64,000 bases of DNA. Source: Molossus alvarezi. Lineage: Eukaryota > Chordata > Mammalia > Chiroptera > Molossidae. The stretch spans positions 38,505,488-38,569,487 of the forward strand of contig CM073898.1 in NCBI GenBank assembly GCA_037176705.1, read 5' to 3'. Position 1 is the first letter of the stretch. Every line of letters begins with the position of its first letter. Made by a program: the position numbers and the translations under genes. Of the stretch, positions 1 to 12,959 are shown one piece after another. The notes beneath the pieces were generated by a model. The model searched no databases, was not told the DNA's origin, and was given only the letters and a program-made list of their open reading frames with translations.

Positions 1-630
1 GTAAAGTCTTTAGCATTTAATTAATGTATCTTCTCTTTTGAATTGTTCTCTGATTATTTTATTTTATTAAACCTCTTTTCTCTCTAAATTTAAGGGCAAA
101 AACATTTCATACATTCTTCTTACTGTGGTCGTCACAGTACCTAGAACTCTCTATCACGTAATAGGTACCTAATAGTCAATTTTATTTTCTTAGTAGTAAA
201 ACTTTAACCATTCCTCATGTATATATATTCTACTTAATTTTTTAGTTTACTTTTAATTTTGAAATAATTTTAGACTTACAGGAAAGTTCTAAAACTAATA
301 CGAAGAATACTCATATACCCTTCACCCAGATTCCCCAAATGTTAATATTTTGCCACATCTGACTTAATATTCTCTCTCAATCTCTCCCTTCTGCCTGCTC
401 CTTTTATCCCTTCCACCTTCCTTCCCTCTCTCCTTCCTTTCTTCATCTATCCATCAATCAATCATACATATATACATACACACATACATGCATATACATA
501 TATACAAACATGTATATGTATATAGACATGTATTTTTTCTTGAACCATTTATAATAAGTTGCAGACCTGATTGATGGCTCTTTTCCCCTGAATACTACAA
601 TCTGTAGTTTCTAAAAAGAGGGACATTTTT

Positions 631-677
631 TAAAAATGTTTTTCTTTATTGATTTTAGAGAGAGAGGAAGGGAGAGG

Positions 678-727
<50 letters not shown>

Positions 728-867
728 TCAGCTGGCTGCCTCCTGCATGACCCCAGCCAGGGCCGGCAACCAAACTGCAACTGAGGTTCGTGCCCCTGAC
801 CAGAATCAAACCCGCGATTCTTTTGTCTGTGTCAGTGCTCTGACCGCTGAGCCAGACCAGCCAGGGT
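631..867 (-). mobile_element. VES SINE
   Basis: Antisense copy: T-rich tail at left, a very long (GA)n, then the tRNA-like head ending gagccagaccagccaggg. Target-site duplication gggacatt at 620-627 and 868-875. It sits inside the old L1 fragment and so is younger. Confidence 0.9.
657..722. repeat. (GA)n microsatellite within VES
   Basis: An almost pure GA run of roughly 65 bases, an expansion of the SINE's internal (TC)n segment. Confidence 0.95.
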
Positions 868-1560
868 GGGACATTCTTTTACATAACCACAGTGCATTCT
901 AAACATCAGTGAATTAACACTTAAACAATATTATTATCTGATCAACAAATTTGATTAATATTTTGGCAATTGTCTCAGTAATGTCCTTTAGAACAAAGAC
1001 AATTCCAGATCACATGTTATGTTTATATATCAAGTTTCTTTAATCTCTTTTAACGCGGAGCATTTGCTCTACCTTTGTCATGACCTTGATGTTTTTGAAG
1101 AGTGCAGGCCAGTTATTTTGTAAAATGTCTCTCAATCTGAGTTTGTTTAATTTGTCTCATGATTTGGTTTATACATTTTGGGCAGAAATATCATACAAGT
1201 GAATTCTGGTCTTCTCTGTACATATTATCAAGGGGGTACATCCTGTTGATTTGTACTATTACTGGTGATGTTAACTTTTGTCACTTAGTTTAGGTGATGT
1301 CTGCCAGATTTCTCTACTGTAAAGTTACTATTTTTTCTTTGTAATTAGTAAGTATCTTGTGAAGATACTTTGAGACTATGTAAATGTGTTTCTCATCAAA
1401 TTTTCAACCAGGATTTTTAGCATCAATTTAGCATCATGCTTTAATTATTACTATAATGGTCACCAAATGGTGATTTTCTAATTAGATTCTGTTTTTCATT
1501 TTGAATATGAATACCCTCTGTTTAGCTTCAGGTTTTCTCATGGTTCTCTTAGCACAATGT

Positions 1561-2260
1561 CTTGTTCTATTTGTGCTGTACCTGGTATTTTTCACAAATA
1601 ATAACTTCATAACCAGTACTTTTTATGATAGTAGGATCATCTGTTCTCCCTTTTCTTGACAATTGCAGCTAAAGGTAGCACCTAGTACATTAAATATCTC
1701 TGGCAGAATAGCCTGCTTTCACACTATTTTGTCAAAATTACTCTCTTTGAGTGAGACAATCAAGGTGGGTTTTTGTAGAGTATCTGTTTGCTGTCGCTCT
1801 GTCTTTGAAGCATCTTGAATCCACTTCTGATGCTGTTGTGACAGTGTGAACTGGTGAAGCATAAACATAGTTTAACCTCATATTAAATGATAATTTGACA
1901 GTCCCTAACTTGTTCAGGACGCAATACCAATGAAGGATAACCCACAGCTAGAAAGAAACCTGGATTCTCATGGATCAGCACAGAGATAGTTTTATAGTTT
2001 TATTATATGATGATAAAATAGAATCTACTAGATAAAAATAGGTAAAATATATGTAGGTATTTTTTAAAATCAAGACTGGAAATTTATGTTATCTTAACAA
2101 AACAGCCAAGTTTATGCTTTTAGTCTGTAGTCTAAAAAGATATATCACGTGCAGATTATTTTATTTCTGCTGTTTGTACTGCGGCTCAGTTGTATGTAAT
2201 ACACACTTACTGAGTAAACTGCCTGGGCCTGTGGAATAATTAGGTAATGGGAAAAGAAGA
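1561..2260. other. Unassigned intronic sequence
   Basis: AT-rich unique DNA. No ORF, RNA or recognisable repeat seen. Confidence 0.6.
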
Positions 2261-2262
2261 AT

Positions 2263-2267
<5 letters not shown>

Positions 2268-2302
<35 letters not shown>
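2268..2302. repeat. (CA)n microsatellite
   Basis: About 17 uninterrupted CA units. Confidence 0.97.
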
Positions 2303-2304
<2 letters not shown>

Positions 2305-2520
2305 CTTTAACTTGCAAAAAAATATTGGAAGAAATACTTTTGATTAAATTTTAAGGTCTGCTTATAAACATCTGCATGTGATCACATAGTCTGGATAAAG
2401 ATTCTTATGCTTTGCAGAGATTGTGGAAGTGTGTTCTAGGTAAGTTTTTTTACATTGGTTTAAGAGTAGACCTCCAGAATGGTAATGATGTGATGAGATC
2501 TTATTTAAAGACCTCTTCCT

Positions 2521-2771
2521 GCCCTGGCCGGTATGGCTCAGCGGTTAGAGCGTCGGCCTGCTGTCCAGAGAGACTCAGGTTCAGTTCCTGCTAAGGGCAT
2601 ATAACTCGGTTGCAGTTTGTCCCCGGCCCTGGTTGGGTCATGCGGGGGTGGCAACTACTCAATGTGTCCCTTTCACGTCGATGTTTCTCTCTCTCTCTCT
2701 CCCCTTCCCACTCTATCTGAACAAAAAATGGAAAAATGTCCTTGGGTGAGGATTAAAACAAACAGACAAAC
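2521..2771 (+). mobile_element. VES SINE
   Basis: Full-length sense copy: head gccctggccggtatggctca, (TC)n, and a tail ending ggtgaggattaaaac. Perfect 14-bp target-site duplication aaagacctcttcct at 2507-2520 and 2772-2785. Confidence 0.95.
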
Positions 2772-2937
2772 AAAGACCTCTTCCTGACTGGTGATATCAT
2801 TTCAGTTCTCATCATAGTTCCAAAAGAGATTTAAAAAAAACCCCACAAATTTCATGATGATTTGTTGGTCTTTAAGAACAATGAAAACAGTTTAATTTTA
2901 GCTGATCTTATAGATGTCAGTCATTTAGGTACCCTTT

Positions 2938-3160
2938 TCTTTTCTTTTTATCCTCACTGAGGACATGCTTAGAGAAGGGAAAGGAAAGAGAGAGTGAGAA
3001 ACATCGATGTGAGAGTGAAACATTAATAGGTTGCCTCCCATATGTGCCCTGACTGGGTATCAAACCTGCAACCCAGGCACGTGCCCTGACTGGGAGTCGA
3101 ACTGGCAACTCTTCAGTGCACAGTATGATGCTCAACCAGCTAAGCCACTCTGGCTGGACA
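2938..3160 (-). mobile_element. VES SINE (diverged)
   Basis: Antisense copy with atcctcactgaggaca at the tail side and ctaagccactctggctgg at the head. The flanks share taggtacc followed by a T run (2927 and 3161). More diverged than its neighbours. Confidence 0.85.
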
Positions 3161-3172
3161 TAGGTACCTTTC

Positions 3173-3192
3173 CCCCCCCCCCCCCTTTTTTA
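3173..3192. repeat. Poly(C)/poly(T) run
   Basis: About 13 C followed by T; a homopolymer, so its length is assembly-sensitive. Confidence 0.85.
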
Positions 3193-3484
3193 GCAATGTT
3201 TTAGCTTCCTATTGCTAGAACCTACTGAGAGTATAGTACCTCAATGGTTACATCTCAGGGACTTTTAAAAAATTGTCCCACTGCTGTTTTTCCCAGTGTG
3301 AGTAGAGTCGTTCTGAACTGACCCTTTTGAAAAGTTTCCAGGGTGGCAGGCAACACAGCAATGAGAACACTTGTAAACAGTTTATTACATTAAGCAGAAT
3401 ATATTTTACCATTGTTAGTTATCAACTTGTATACTTATCTCTCTCTGGAGTGTTCATGAGCATTTACTTTGTTCATGGCAAATG

Positions 3485-3660
3485 ACACAGTAGAGATGCT
3501 GAGTCAGGGGACCCAGATTCTAGTCCAAAATCTGCTGTTAAGTTTCTGTGTAATCTTGGATAGGCCATTATCTCCTCTGAATTTGTTTTCTCATTTGTAA
3601 AAAAAAAAGAGATTAGATAATCTCTAAGAACTCTTACAGCCCTGAAACTTTTCTGATTCA
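3485..3660 (+). repeat. Ancient MIR-class (CORE-SINE) fragment
   Basis: Typical order of segments: a cysteine-rule style tctgtgtaatcttggatagg, tgttttctcatttgtaaaa, then gattagataatctctaagaa and tctgattca. This resembles a MIR-family SINE; the subfamily is uncertain. Confidence 0.55.
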
Positions 3661-3691
3661 ATATGTATTGGTATGTAATTGGTTCTACTCA

Positions 3692-3699
<8 letters not shown>

Positions 3700-3730
<31 letters not shown>
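3700..3730. repeat. (TA)n microsatellite
   Basis: A run of about 15 TA units. Confidence 0.95.
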
Positions 3731-3731
<1 letters not shown>

Positions 3732-3734
3732 CAG

Positions 3735-6070
3735 AAAATGAATGGGATTTTGGCTTCTATACAGATGGAAATCACACAAAGAAATTCTAAATCCTAACAT
3801 GATTTATTTGTTCCAATTGAAACATTTCATGTTTATATCTACACAATGCCCACACATGTGGATAAAGGTTAGAATTTTAGCATGACTTGGAAAATTATGG
3901 GATGGCTGCTGTTGTAGATGAGACTCACATAGCTGCCCTGGAACCCGATTCTGCATCACAGAGCTGGAGTTGGGTCAAGCTGCCCTGTCAGTGAGAGCTG
4001 CAGGGACTTCGTTTGCATAAGATTTTGGCTGTGTGGGTCTCAGCTTTCATCTCAGACTTGGGCAGCAAAAACCACACTAGCCAAGAAGCTGGGAAGTAGA
4101 CTTATTTTAATCAATCAATACAATGCACAGATGAGCTGGTTGAGACACCAGAATCTGATGAAGCCCTGTAACTAAACTGGCAGAGGTGTCTATGAGCCAG
4201 TCTGGATGCAGTGTGTGTCCAGTGGGTTGTCAGGAGGCGTTGATGAATTAGTAGTGTTGTCAGGAGACTTCACCACAATTCTAGGCTTGAATGCTGCAAA
4301 GGACATCTGGTTTCCCTTCAATTTACCTGTCAAAGCCAACAGCATCCGATAGTTTGATACCATGCGCCTAATCTATTATGGATTCTTATTTTTGAGAAAT
4401 GGTTAGATATCGTTTTAAGTAACTTGAAGAAATTTGAATTACAAAAGCAATGCATGTTCACTGTAAAAACATTGAAAACTACTAAAATGTATAAAAAAAT
4501 GAAAAGTAAGAGTTCTTACTCCTGTCCACTCAAACTCTTACTCTCCGTGAGCACTATTCTATGCTGTTTTCTAGATTAAACTAATCCACAGACCCAAGTA
4601 TTCACTTGGAACATTGGTACCTTAACTCCCCTTACCTGTTCCTAAAGAGATTCCATTAACTCAGTGTTCTGTGGAGATGGCGACAAAATTAGTCAGGAAG
4701 AACTGAGCCCTGTCACCCAATTTATGTAATTCCCTGTGCAATTAATCTTAATGGTATACTACATACCTTTGCATTTATGAATACAGTTTGGGTTCACCAC
4801 CTTCTCACCAGATCATCCCTAAAGCCTTTAACCTGGACGGGCTAGATTAAATGTCCTTTTCTTTTCTGGAGTTCGATTCTCCCTTTCTCATCATGCTTAT
4901 TCTCTGTCATTCTCTGAGTCACCATGTCACCTGTAATGCTCCAGGCAACCATTTCTTACTCATACCAGAGCAGGTACATTCATTGTAGGTGTCTCACATC
5001 CTGTCGACCATTATTCAAAAGCCAATCTTTAAATTCGATAGCATTTCTGTCTCAGCTAATCTTCATCAACTGTTTATCAGCTGCATTTCTGTTGCTAATT
5101 GCATAAGTAAATGCAAACGCAGGTAATTCCAAATGCAGGATGCCTTCTGTGAAAATGAATTCTGTTAATGACATATTTCACTGTCTGCTACAAAATGCCT
5201 TCTGGAAAACGGTAGCTAGCCCATACACGGGTGTAAGTATGTATGTATACATGTGTATTTGTACACGGAGGCACACACATAGTTGGGGTTGAGGCTGTTC
5301 TTCACAGGTGTCCAGTGGTCTGCTGACTGCTGTGGTGTCTGCATTTTCTGGAATGTACCAAGTAACTGCACACTGGGCACAGAACCACAGCGTTTCCTGC
5401 TCTGATGGCTTCATTTGTGTTACTGCTTCAAGACGACGAATTGAATTAAGTTGACTAGGCCAGCAAAGCTGAAAATTGAATTAATTTCAGATTTGTAATG
5501 AAAACTGGATCTCTCCTACACAGTGTTAACTAGGGCCCTGTGGGCTATGCGAACTAAATTGGCAGTCTCTCATTAAAGTGATATTTTCTCCGGTGAAATG
5601 TACTGGCACTAAATAGGCTCTGAAATGCGGTATGCTCCGAGATCACAGCTGCCATCAGGGCCGTGGAGCTGACCCCAGTGTTCATGAAACCCATAGAATC
5701 CGCAGCGCTTACTAAGTTCGGCACGATCTGCGCCAAGTATTTATGGAATTCCTGCTCATGACAGGCTCTGCACTAGGCAATTAGGATTAAGAATAAGTAG
5801 CTGATGATTCTTGTCATCAAAGGGCTTCCAATCTAATGAGAGAAATAGCTCTACATAAAACCAACTTCCTGTGACTTGGTTAGTGATATGAGAGAAGTCA
5901 TGTGGAGTTGTGGATGCAGAAGGGAATAATTCCATCTGGTAGGTTTGGGCAAAAAGGAAATATATGATAATAGATGTGAACTTGGATGGATTTTACCAGG
6001 CAGAGGGTTGTCAACCAGGAGTGTAGAAATTACCAAACATTTCATGTAAAGTTAAATACTGTGGGATCAA
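3735..6070. other. Unassigned intronic sequence
   Basis: Mixed composition. Around 4435-4560 there is a weak resemblance to an ancient LINE tail (acaaaagcaatgcatgttca). Short ORFs on both strands look random. No RNA gene seen. Confidence 0.5.
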
Positions 6071-6076
6071 TGCAAT

Positions 6077-6108
6077 TTCTTTTTTTTATCCTCACCCGAG
6101 GACAACAT
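6077..6108 (-). repeat. VES SINE tail fragment
   Basis: ttttttttatcctcacccgaggaca is exactly the tail end of an antisense VES, but the rest of the SINE is missing. It is a very short 5'-truncated copy or a remnant. Confidence 0.65.
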
Positions 6109-6617
6109 CGGCTTGTTCTGCTGTCCCCTTGTTGGAGGGTAACTGACTCATGGAGGACAAGGCCCAAAGGCTCAAGAGAGTAAAGCCCCTCAATGATTGC
6201 AGCCTGCTGCCTAGGGAGGGGTCAGACGTGGGTGACCTTGGAGAGCTAACTGTCCAGCTGTGGCTCTCTCCTTTTCTCTCAGGAGGGACCAGAGCTCCAG
6301 TAAGGACCTTAGTCCTTAAGGACCAGAGGGCTCCACTAGTGACAAGTCTCAGGGGCAGCCCAAAGCTGGGAGGACAGCGCCGCAGATGAGCTTCAGTACT
6401 GCTTTCCCTGGTGCTTCTTGTGTGCCCACCACTCTCTGTCAGTCCTCAGCCAGGCTGTCACACTGCTGCGACAGACCTCCCACTGAGCCTGGTCTCCCCT
6501 GGGCCCACACCTGCCAGTGTAGCCGGACATGACGTTGCTCCCTCCCCCAGCCCAGCAGGGCTGGCCTTTCCTCCACCCCTCATTACTCAAGACAGAGCAA
6601 AGGCATTGCTCGTATTT

Positions 6618-6830
6618 CTTTCTTCCCTTTTTTTTAGAGAGGAAGGGAGAGAGGTAGAGAAAGAGAAACATGGATGTGAGAGAGAAACATCAATCAGTTG
6701 CCTTCCGTACGTACCCCAACCAGGGATCGCACCAGCAACCTAGGTTTGTGCCCTTGACCAGGAATCGAACCCTAGACCTTCTGGTGCACAGGACAAACCT
6801 CCAACCAACGGATCCACACCGGCCAGGGCC
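6618..6830 (-). mobile_element. VES SINE
   Basis: Antisense copy ending ccacaccggccaggg. Target-site duplication cattgctcgtattt/cattgctcctattt at 6604-6617 and 6831-6844, with one mismatch. Confidence 0.92.
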
Positions 6831-7149
6831 CATTGCTCCTATTTAGATAGGAATTACAGGCCTGGAAAGAGATTTACGAGCTGACATCTGTATGTTTAGG
6901 CAAAGCATCACTAGGTAATTACTTCCCATTTACATGGTTTCATCTGTCAGACCTCCACAGGAGCCGTGTCTCTGTGTCCTCTCAGCTTTAATCTACAACA
7001 TACACAACTGGGAGCTTCTTTCTTTCAGGTAACTTAAAGTTTTTATTTGAACATCCATATGTCTGTTCTGTGCTCAGAAGAGATGGATAGTCAAAATGTT
7101 CACTTCTGAGCAAAACCACCACTAGGTTTTCTGTCAGAGGCAGCTCAGT

Positions 7150-7325
7150 TTTGTACAAGAACATGGATTTTGGGTTCAGATCTGGATTGAAATCTAGTTC
7201 TGCTGCTCACCATCAGTTTCCTTTGATAACTGTTTAACTCTGAGTCTGTTTCTTCCTTTTTAGTGTGGGTCAATGTGACCTGTCTCACAGGATTATAAAA
7301 GGCCCCCAGCCCCTTGCTGATGACT
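7150..7325 (+). repeat. MIR SINE fragment
   Basis: The order (attgaaatctagttctgctg, then tttaactctgagtctgtttc, then acaggattataaaaggcccc) follows the MIR consensus in diverged form. Confidence 0.5.
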
Positions 7326-8839
7326 GACACAGAGCCTCCTTTTGTCTTGTTGTGTGGCTGTCCCCAAGAGGTGGCTGCTCTCGCTCCGGCCTTTACGGCA
7401 GCATTCCAGCCAGCAGGAAAGAGAAAGGAGGCACAGGGAAGGGCCCTTCTGTGCCCACTAACACTCCCTGGAAATTGCATGATTCTATGTTCATCGTACA
7501 GGCTAGAGGTTGGTTGCATGGTTGCACCTGGTTTCAAGGGAAGGTAGGAAATGTTGTCTTTGTTCTTGGCATTTATTCATGTACCCTGCTGACATTTGCA
7601 CATTCTGTTTCTGAGAAGGGAGTATCTTAGGATGAATTTCCCAGGAAGCAGACTCTGAAACAACGTTTAGCTTGCAGGATGTTTATTAAGCAGTGCTCTG
7701 TGGATCAAAAGTGTTGGAAGGGAGGACAGAGGAAAAGTCAAGCTACAATGCAGGCCCAATGACAGCCTCTGCACGCCTACAGCTTGCTCTGCAGCTGAGA
7801 TGGCCAGGCCTTTCTGTTCCTGTGTTGATCAGTCATTAGGTATGGGCTGGCCTGGGAATAGGTATGACCTTGGGCGAGACAACTCTTGGCAGTTGAAATG
7901 ACCCCTGAAGAGACTGACAGCTGGAGACTGTCTGTAGACAGCACTACCAGGGAGTGAGCCAAGGGTCCTTCATGGAAGGGGATCCAGGTCATTTTGGTGT
8001 CCATCCCAGGGCGAAGGGGAGAGCTAGCATATTTGCCACACTCATCATAGAGTGTTTGTGAGGCTCAAATCAAAGAAAATGTAGAGGGCTTTTGCAGCGG
8101 ATTTGACTTATGGTAAATACCCAATCAGTCTTAGCTCTGGTATTAATATTTACCAATGTTATTTTAATGAGGATATTTTTCCTTTCAGAGCACCCCATGG
8201 GACTAAAAGAGTTGGAAATCCCTAGTCTAATGATCAAATTTAGAAAATAAAAAATTGTGTTGCAAAATCTTTAATTTCTACTCCATGTAGCCTGATGTTT
8301 AGGCCTTGACTAATGTATTGCATTAGAAAAGATTGTATTGGCATTGCTTTTGACTTTGGTTCTCACCAGAGGGGAACTATAGAAAGTGCTTAATCAAGTT
8401 TGATAAAGTTTTATCTACTTTATTGTTATTTAAAAAAACCACCTTTATTTTTTAAATTAAGTCTACTTATTATTGTTGTTGTAGTTGTTTTATTCTCTAT
8501 TTCATTAGGGTTTCTTTTTATTTCTACCACAATTGTCCAGGTAAGGACAGCTGTGCTCCTGGACAAAGCTTTATTGGCCAACTTCATCCCCACGCAGTGG
8601 AGACCTGGAGTTCCCACAGACTCTAACCTGCTTCTCTTTGACCTCAAGGCTTCCAGAAGGGAAGTCTCCCACCCCTGACTTTGGTGCACATCTTTAAGGT
8701 TTTAGCATACAGCCAAAGACCTTTTCACTATTAGCTATTTATTTGGTGCCTGGCGTGGGGGATAGTTGTGATGATGGGGTGATGGGGAGGAGCTGTTCTG
8801 CAGGAGGTCATTTAATTGAGTATCCTGATGACTCAAGGT
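7326..8839. other. Unassigned intronic sequence
   Basis: Unique-looking DNA with several short overlapping ORFs that resemble no family. No RNA or mobile element recognised. Confidence 0.5.
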
Positions 8840-8853
8840 CACTCCTGCTTCTT

Positions 8854-9082
8854 TATTTTATTAAAAAAATTTTTTTTTTCTTTATTGATTTTAGAGAGAG
8901 AGGAAGGGAGAGGGAGAGAGAGGTAGAAACATCGATCAGAGACAACATTGATTGGCCGCCTCCTGCATGCCCCCCACTGGGGATTTGGCCCACAACCTGG
9001 GCATGTGCCCTGACCAGGAAATGAATCGGCGACCTCTTGGTGCATGGGTTGACGCTCGACCACTGGGCCACACTGGCCGGGC
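8854..9082 (-). mobile_element. VES SINE (second subfamily)
   Basis: Antisense copy of the subfamily whose tail side reads tttattgattttagagagag and whose middle reads cctcctgcatgccccccact. Target-site duplication cactcctgcttctt at 8840 and 9083. Confidence 0.93.
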
Positions 9083-9084
9083 CA

Positions 9085-11660
9085 CTCCTGCTTCTTATAT
9101 TTGTTTGATTCTGAGCTTGGACTTTTGTGCCCAATTTTAGGTTGTAGGTTTTTTGCTTTGGGTTCCATATAAGTTTGAGCCCCTTGCTTTCTATATTTCA
9201 GATATACATTGAAAGTTTTAATCTGCTATTAGCACACTCTCTCAGTATTTAATTTTTAGTGAAATAGGACTTTAGTGTCATCTTGACAGTGCGGGAAAAG
9301 CTCTGGAGACAGGAAACATAATGATTATTGTGTTGTGTCCTTAAGGGGCTTCATTTAACTTCTGCACGTTGTAATTACCCACTTGGGAAAGACAGAGTCA
9401 TGAGTTCCATCCAACACCAAGTCCTTTCCTCACCCTGAGAGTGACCGTCCACCTATTTATAGCAGATTTCAAAGTAGACTTTCAAAGTACACTATTGCCT
9501 TCAAAGTAGACTTTCTAAAGTGCATTTAATAAAAATATTGGGAAGTATTTACATGTGAACAGATATAATTGGTTCTATCTTCAAATCTAAGTTTATATAG
9601 AGAAAAAAGATAACATGTTTAAATCAAAAGATAATCCAGATGTTTATCACCCAAACATTCAAAGATAGATAATGTCAACTTGACTAGACTGTTTTTTCCC
9701 CACTGATTGGGGTCTTTGGACATGTTGGGGGGCGAGAGTTATTATATATTTATATGCACCTGTGAATCTCTAAATGTTTGATTTGGGATTACGTTAGAGT
9801 GTGCAAATCCAGAGTTAATTCTCAAAAGAGAATGAGATGACATCAGTTTAAGGTGACAGGTGAAGAATTTCTATTAGGTTCCAGGAAATCTTATTAATTG
9901 CAAACATTTATTGCTAAAGAAGGCTCTGAACTTTGTGCTAAATATACAGAGAAGGAGAGAGAGAGGGAAGAGTTTTCTGCCTTGTTTGATGAGAAAATTC
10001 TATACCCTCTCCCAAATTGGGGCTGAACCATAATTCTGACCCCCTACAAGTGCTATAATTCCAAATAATGATTAAGATCACAGTCCATTTTATAATTCTG
10101 CTTGAGATGCCAAAGCTATGCACTAGGTCAGGTGGCGCATATTTCTTTTTATTATGGTAACATGGAAGAGAAAGGACTGAAATATAATTAGAAGTGCATT
10201 GTAAAGAGTGCAATTAATATATATTAAATATATATTAGATTCTATTTTATACTCTTTATAATTGTGATAGTAAGAATGAATTAATACTTTTTACCTTAAC
10301 CTGAGAAATGACAGAGCTAAATTTGATTTCTTTGAGTACAGTTTTAATGAAACCTGAGTAGGTATTTTGAATGACAGAGCTGACAGGAGGGGAAAACCAT
10401 TTTGGTTTCAATCTCATGAACTAGTCAGTGGTAGAACTAGAGAAGAAAATCTCAGATTTTTGACATCTGTTTCTCTCAGCCCTATCTGACACGGCACTAA
10501 CTTGTTTTTTTAGAGTACTCTTTAAAAAACAAATCTTTACAAAAGTTGAAAAAGTGAAATGAGATGGTTGTAAAACCTTCAAATAATACAGAAATGTCCT
10601 ACAATGCAGAATGATACTCCTCCATCCTCTCCACCTCCTAAGCCTGCTTTCCAAAGGTCACTGCTATTTACAGTTGGGTGCATATCCTTACAGACATTTG
10701 TCTATGTAGATACCAACATATATGCATTTAACCAACTGAGAGACATTTGGTTGTCTACAGTTTTTCACTATTTCAAATTACACAACTAAGTACCTTTTAA
10801 CCCAAATAGTGTAGTTATCTATTGAAATGCAACTGGAAATGAATAATTAGATATGTTACAAATTATTTAAATCTATACTCTTACATAAATCTAAACAACT
10901 TACTAGACTGGATTGTTTAAAATGGTGGTTCAAAAACTAAAGCTATTTAAAAAGTCCCCAAACCAGAGTGATTTAATATTTCTTAGCATTGGCAAAAATG
11001 ACATCTGTAGCTTTAGACTTGCACAGATAGATGGTCGACTGTCCAGGAAATTAGTCAACTTTAAATGCAGAGATCGTCTGTGTGGTTGCTTTCCAAGAGG
11101 GCTGTACTGCGGTGAATGCATTAAAAAGGCTTTTATTTCTGCCTGCATTCTCTATTTATTTTTCCCAACAATAAAGGAAACTATAATATTGGAGATCTGG
11201 AGGGGAATTCAAGGTTAAAAAAATAAATACACAACGCTTATGTCATTCTCTAAAATGAGGCATAATAATTATAATTCTTTAGGGAAATACCTTAAATATA
11301 CTATACAATTTTCTAATGGAATAATTGCAGCCTGGCTATGAATATGGGATGGCGAACTGAACAAGGTATTTTTGTGGAAACATGGTTGAAGGATAGTGCT
11401 GAAGAATAAACTGCATTATGCTGTGTCACTTGAATAATAATTTCAATTTTGTGAATTCAGGAGTATGATAGATGGTTCATTTTTGCCATTAAGCATTTGA
11501 CATGCTGCTTAATTTAAAAAGGTTGAAACCCTACATGTATTTGTACTTTTTCTTTGGGCAGTGGGAAAGGAATTAGCTCTGGTATTATGGGTTTACATGT
11601 AAAAATTTAGAAGGTAATACTAATGGTTTTTTATACATGAGGATATACTACTGAATAATA
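9085..11660. other. Unassigned intronic sequence
   Basis: AT-rich. 10480-10790 weakly resembles an old LINE/L1 3' region (acaaatctttacaaaagttg, tacagttgggtgcatatcct). Nothing else recognised. Confidence 0.45.
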
Positions 11661-11669
11661 AAAATAACA

Positions 11670-11885
11670 GTTTACCATTATGGAATGCTTACCATCTGCC
11701 TGCATTGCTCTGAGGATTGAAACATTAAGTGACCCCAATAACCCTCCTAGATATATACCGATGATTATCCCCACTTTACGCATGAGACATAGGAAGGTTA
11801 ACACCATGCTCGAGGACACACAGCTTGAGAGTGGTAGGGCTGGCCCAGGTATTGAGATTTTTCTGGTAGTGGTGACAGATTTGCA
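11670..11885 (-). repeat. MIR SINE (antisense)
   Basis: Complement of MIR: tatccccactttacgcatga, ggaaggttaac and acacagcttgagagtggtag in the expected order. Confidence 0.7.
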
Positions 11886-11952
11886 TTGAGCCAGCTGTCC
11901 ATTCACATTCTCAACAGGACCCTTCTGTGGCCAGTGAGAGGCAGGACATTTT

Positions 11953-12190
11953 GTTTATTTATTTTTAATTCCCACCCGAGGACATTTTTCTATTGATTCT
12001 TCAGTTAGAGCGGGAGGGGGAGAGAGGGAGAGAGAGACACATCAATTGGCTGCCTCCCATACGACCCCAACCAGGGCCAGGGACTGAACTACAACTGAGG
12101 TATGTGTACATGACCTTGACTGGAATCGAACCCATGACTCTTTGGTCCGAGGGCCAATGCTTTGATTGCTGAGCCAAACCGGCCAGGGCA
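11953..12190 (-). mobile_element. VES SINE
   Basis: Antisense copy: cccacccgaggacatt at the tail, gagccaaaccggccaggg at the head. Target-site duplication gcaggacatt at 11941 and 12191. Confidence 0.93.
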
Positions 12191-12549
12191 GCAGGACATT
12201 TCGAAAGATGTGCTTTAGGTAAGAAGATACAGCATGTGGTTGTGAGATAGGAAACATCTTCATTTTCATACAATTGGCTCACAAAGAAATTTAAAAGTTA
12301 CCACCATGCTTAAACTAAATGTCTTAGACATTTGTCCAAATTATGGCAGTTTTCCTTCACTGGTGAAAAGTTTGAAATATAATTATATCTAGACAGTACT
12401 GATAAATTATTGAAGTTAGAGAATCCTAAATATGTTTTAAAGCTTATATCCAATACTAAAAAGCATACAGGTGTTAGAGTGAAGTACGTGTATAAATTTA
12501 GTTTTAAAATTTAAAAATTGGTTAATATTGAGTTATCTTTGCCACTTTT

Positions 12550-12798
12550 TTTGTTTTATCCTTACCCGAGGACATTTTTTCATTTTTTGTTCAGATAGAG
12601 TGGGAGGGAGAGAGAGGAAGAGAGAGAGAGAGAGAAACATCGATGTGAAAGGGACACATCGAGTGGCTGCCACCTGCACGAGCCAACCAGGGCTGGGAAC
12701 AAACTGCAACCGAGGTACGTGCCCTTGGTGGGAACCAAACTCGGGTCTCTCTGGACCGTGGGCCGGCGCTCTAACCACTGAGCCAAACCAGCCAGGGC
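12550..12798 (-). mobile_element. VES SINE
   Basis: Antisense full-length copy. Target-site duplication tatctttgccactttt/tatctttgctactttt flanks it, with one mismatch. Confidence 0.94.
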
Positions 12799-12824
12799 TA
12801 TCTTTGCTACTTTTAATTATAGTA

Positions 12825-12958
12825 TACATGGTGGAGCAAAGTAGATTCACAGTTGTTCATTTGGAAAATAATAGAATAATTAATAAATAGTTTGATGATA
12901 CAAGAATAAACTGTTTCACATACTCATAACAGTAAACCTACTTTTGCCCCACCCTGTA
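12825..12958. mobile_element. mariner-type MITE
   Basis: A short element with terminal inverted repeats: left TACATGGTGGAGCAAAGTAG, right (complement) TACAGGGTGGGGCAAAAGTA, with TA at both ends as expected for a Tc1/mariner target. About 130 bases, non-coding and AT-rich inside. It belongs to the CAGGGTGGGGCAAAAGTAGG-ended mariner MITE type; exact family not certain. Confidence 0.8.
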
Positions 12959-12959
12959 T

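Larger units (their letters stand above)
225..1560 (-). repeat. Old L1 (L1M-type) 3' fragment
   Basis: The + strand reads as the complement of an old mammalian L1 3' region, with familiar stretches such as ttcacccagattccccaaat near 325 and ctactgtaaagttactattt near 1315. It is interrupted by a VES SINE at 631-867 and by a short AT-rich simple repeat around 465-535. Highly diverged, no open frame. Confidence 0.6.

Noticed and set aside
2521..2600. tRNA gene from the A/B-box-like head
   Set aside because: This is the tRNA-derived head of a VES SINE and cannot form a full tRNA; the same holds for all other VES heads.
5554..5736. 60-codon minus-strand frame
   Set aside because: No family resemblance; expected by chance at this length.
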